In this document: one piece after another, positions 63,733-64,000 of the stretch
How positions within the stretch are numbered: position 1 is the first letter of the stretch
Layout of the letters: each line of letters begins with the position of its first letter
Assembly: GCF_900115115.1 (NCBI RefSeq)
Contig: NZ_FOVI01000001.1
Coordinates: forward strand, 266,606-330,605
DNA length: 64,000 bases
Source: Paenimyroides ummariense
GTDB taxonomy: Bacteria > Bacteroidota > Bacteroidia > Flavobacteriales > Flavobacteriaceae
Reading direction: 5' to 3'
Position numbers and translations under genes: made by a program
Notes under the pieces: generated by a model
Database searches by the model: none
Seen by the model: the letters and a program-made list of their open reading frames with translations, nothing else
What the model was told of the DNA's origin: nothing

Positions 63733-63930
63733 AGTTTTTGTTTAAGGTTTCATGTTCTTTTTGTTTAAGGTTTTAACCTTAAACTTTAAACTTGGAACTT
63801 TAAACGCCACGCCAAGGGCGGGCTGATATTGTTAACATATTTTCGATACTTTTTTTGTAGATATTTTAGTCTTAATACTTAAGTCTAAAATCTTAATACT
63901 ATACTTTATAAAGCAATTCCTAGAGCACAT
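63733..63930 (-). other. 23S-5S rRNA spacer
   Basis: About 198 bases without tRNA or ORF; it contains TTTAAGGTT/AACCTTAAAC repeats (63740-63790) that could pair as RNase processing stems. Confidence 0.7.
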
Positions 63931-64000
63931 AAGCTTACGGGCTATTAGTACTACTTGACTATGACATTACTGCCTTTACATCTGTAGCCTATCAACGTTG
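63931..64000 (-). rRNA. rrl: 23S ribosomal RNA, 3' end (cut by window edge)
   Basis: The minus strand reads AACGTTGATAGGCTACAGAT, AAAGGCAGTAATGTCATAG and TACTAATAGCCCGTAAGCTT, the conserved 3' terminus of Bacteroidota 23S. The rest of the gene is beyond the right edge. Confidence 0.92.

Noticed and set aside
63733..63930. tRNA or other small RNA in the 23S-5S spacer
   Set aside because: No cloverleaf or other known fold was seen; only short TTTAAGGTT/AACCTTAAAC repeats.

Overview
The window reads as chromosome from a member of the Flavobacteriaceae (Flavobacterium/Myroides-like). It is AT-rich. Many genes are preceded by the Bacteroidota -7 promoter element TAnnTTTG rather than by clear Shine-Dalgarno sequences. 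It carries the gliding genes gldB and gldC, a type IX secretion (T9SS) cargo with a type A sorting domain, the Bacteroidota-type MurF-Alr fusion, several outer-membrane beta-barrel proteins and a DnaG primase whose zinc ligands are missing. The right edge holds the 3' end of an rRNA operon on the minus strand (23S end, 5S). No prophage, complete insertion sequence or CRISPR array was seen.

Layout. 1-1.7 kb: a DUF2071 fragment, a DUF1572/DinB-like protein and a DUF72 protein, all on the minus strand. 1.8-6.3 kb: a response regulator/histidine kinase pair, divergent from an outer-membrane beta-barrel gene that is cut by one in-frame TAA; three TTAACC boxes at 11-bp spacing lie between them. 6.3-8.9 kb: a DUF6891-like protein, an MFS exporter and a small surface-type lipoprotein behind a sigma-54-like promoter. 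9-16 kb: a TPR/MORN-like secreted protein followed by two overlapping DUF3857 proteins, one with an intact transglutaminase triad and one without. 16-21.5 kb: a membrane protein, BrnQ, aspS, a frameshifted HEPN-like gene and tRNA-Ser(GGA). 21.5-28.8 kb: secreted and envelope proteins, including a cobalamin-riboswitch-controlled T9SS cargo with a duplicated domain, a TonB-like protein, Pth, cardiolipin synthase and a pair of small secreted proteins.

28.9-35.2 kb is a four-gene RND efflux operon (MarR/GbsR-type regulator, adaptor, pump, outer-membrane channel) with a perfect palindrome over the regulator's promoter. 35.3-35.7 kb holds three identical tRNA-Gly(TCC) genes on a 110-bp tandem repeat. 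35.7-47.5 kb carries mscL, murF-alr, a TSUP transporter plus persulfide-dioxygenase/rhodanese protein with an FNR/CRP-like palindrome, dnaG, nadE, gldB-gldC and rpe. 47.5-51 kb pairs a TonB-dependent receptor divergently with a MocR-type regulator that has lost the residues binding PLP. 51-63 kb is mostly small stress, regulatory and hypothetical genes, with a 126-bp inverted-repeat element and a 7-bp satellite. 63.1-63.6 kb is a repeat-rich stretch before the rRNA genes.

The most unusual items are the B12-riboswitch-controlled secreted protein (23.1-24.5 kb), the PLP-blind MocR regulator beside a TonB-dependent receptor (47.5-50.9 kb), the two-component system facing a nonsense-interrupted outer-membrane protein (1.8-6.3 kb), and the sulfur-oxidation pair under a putative FNR-like site (39.7-42 kb). 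Family assignments come from motif recognition only; no database search was run.
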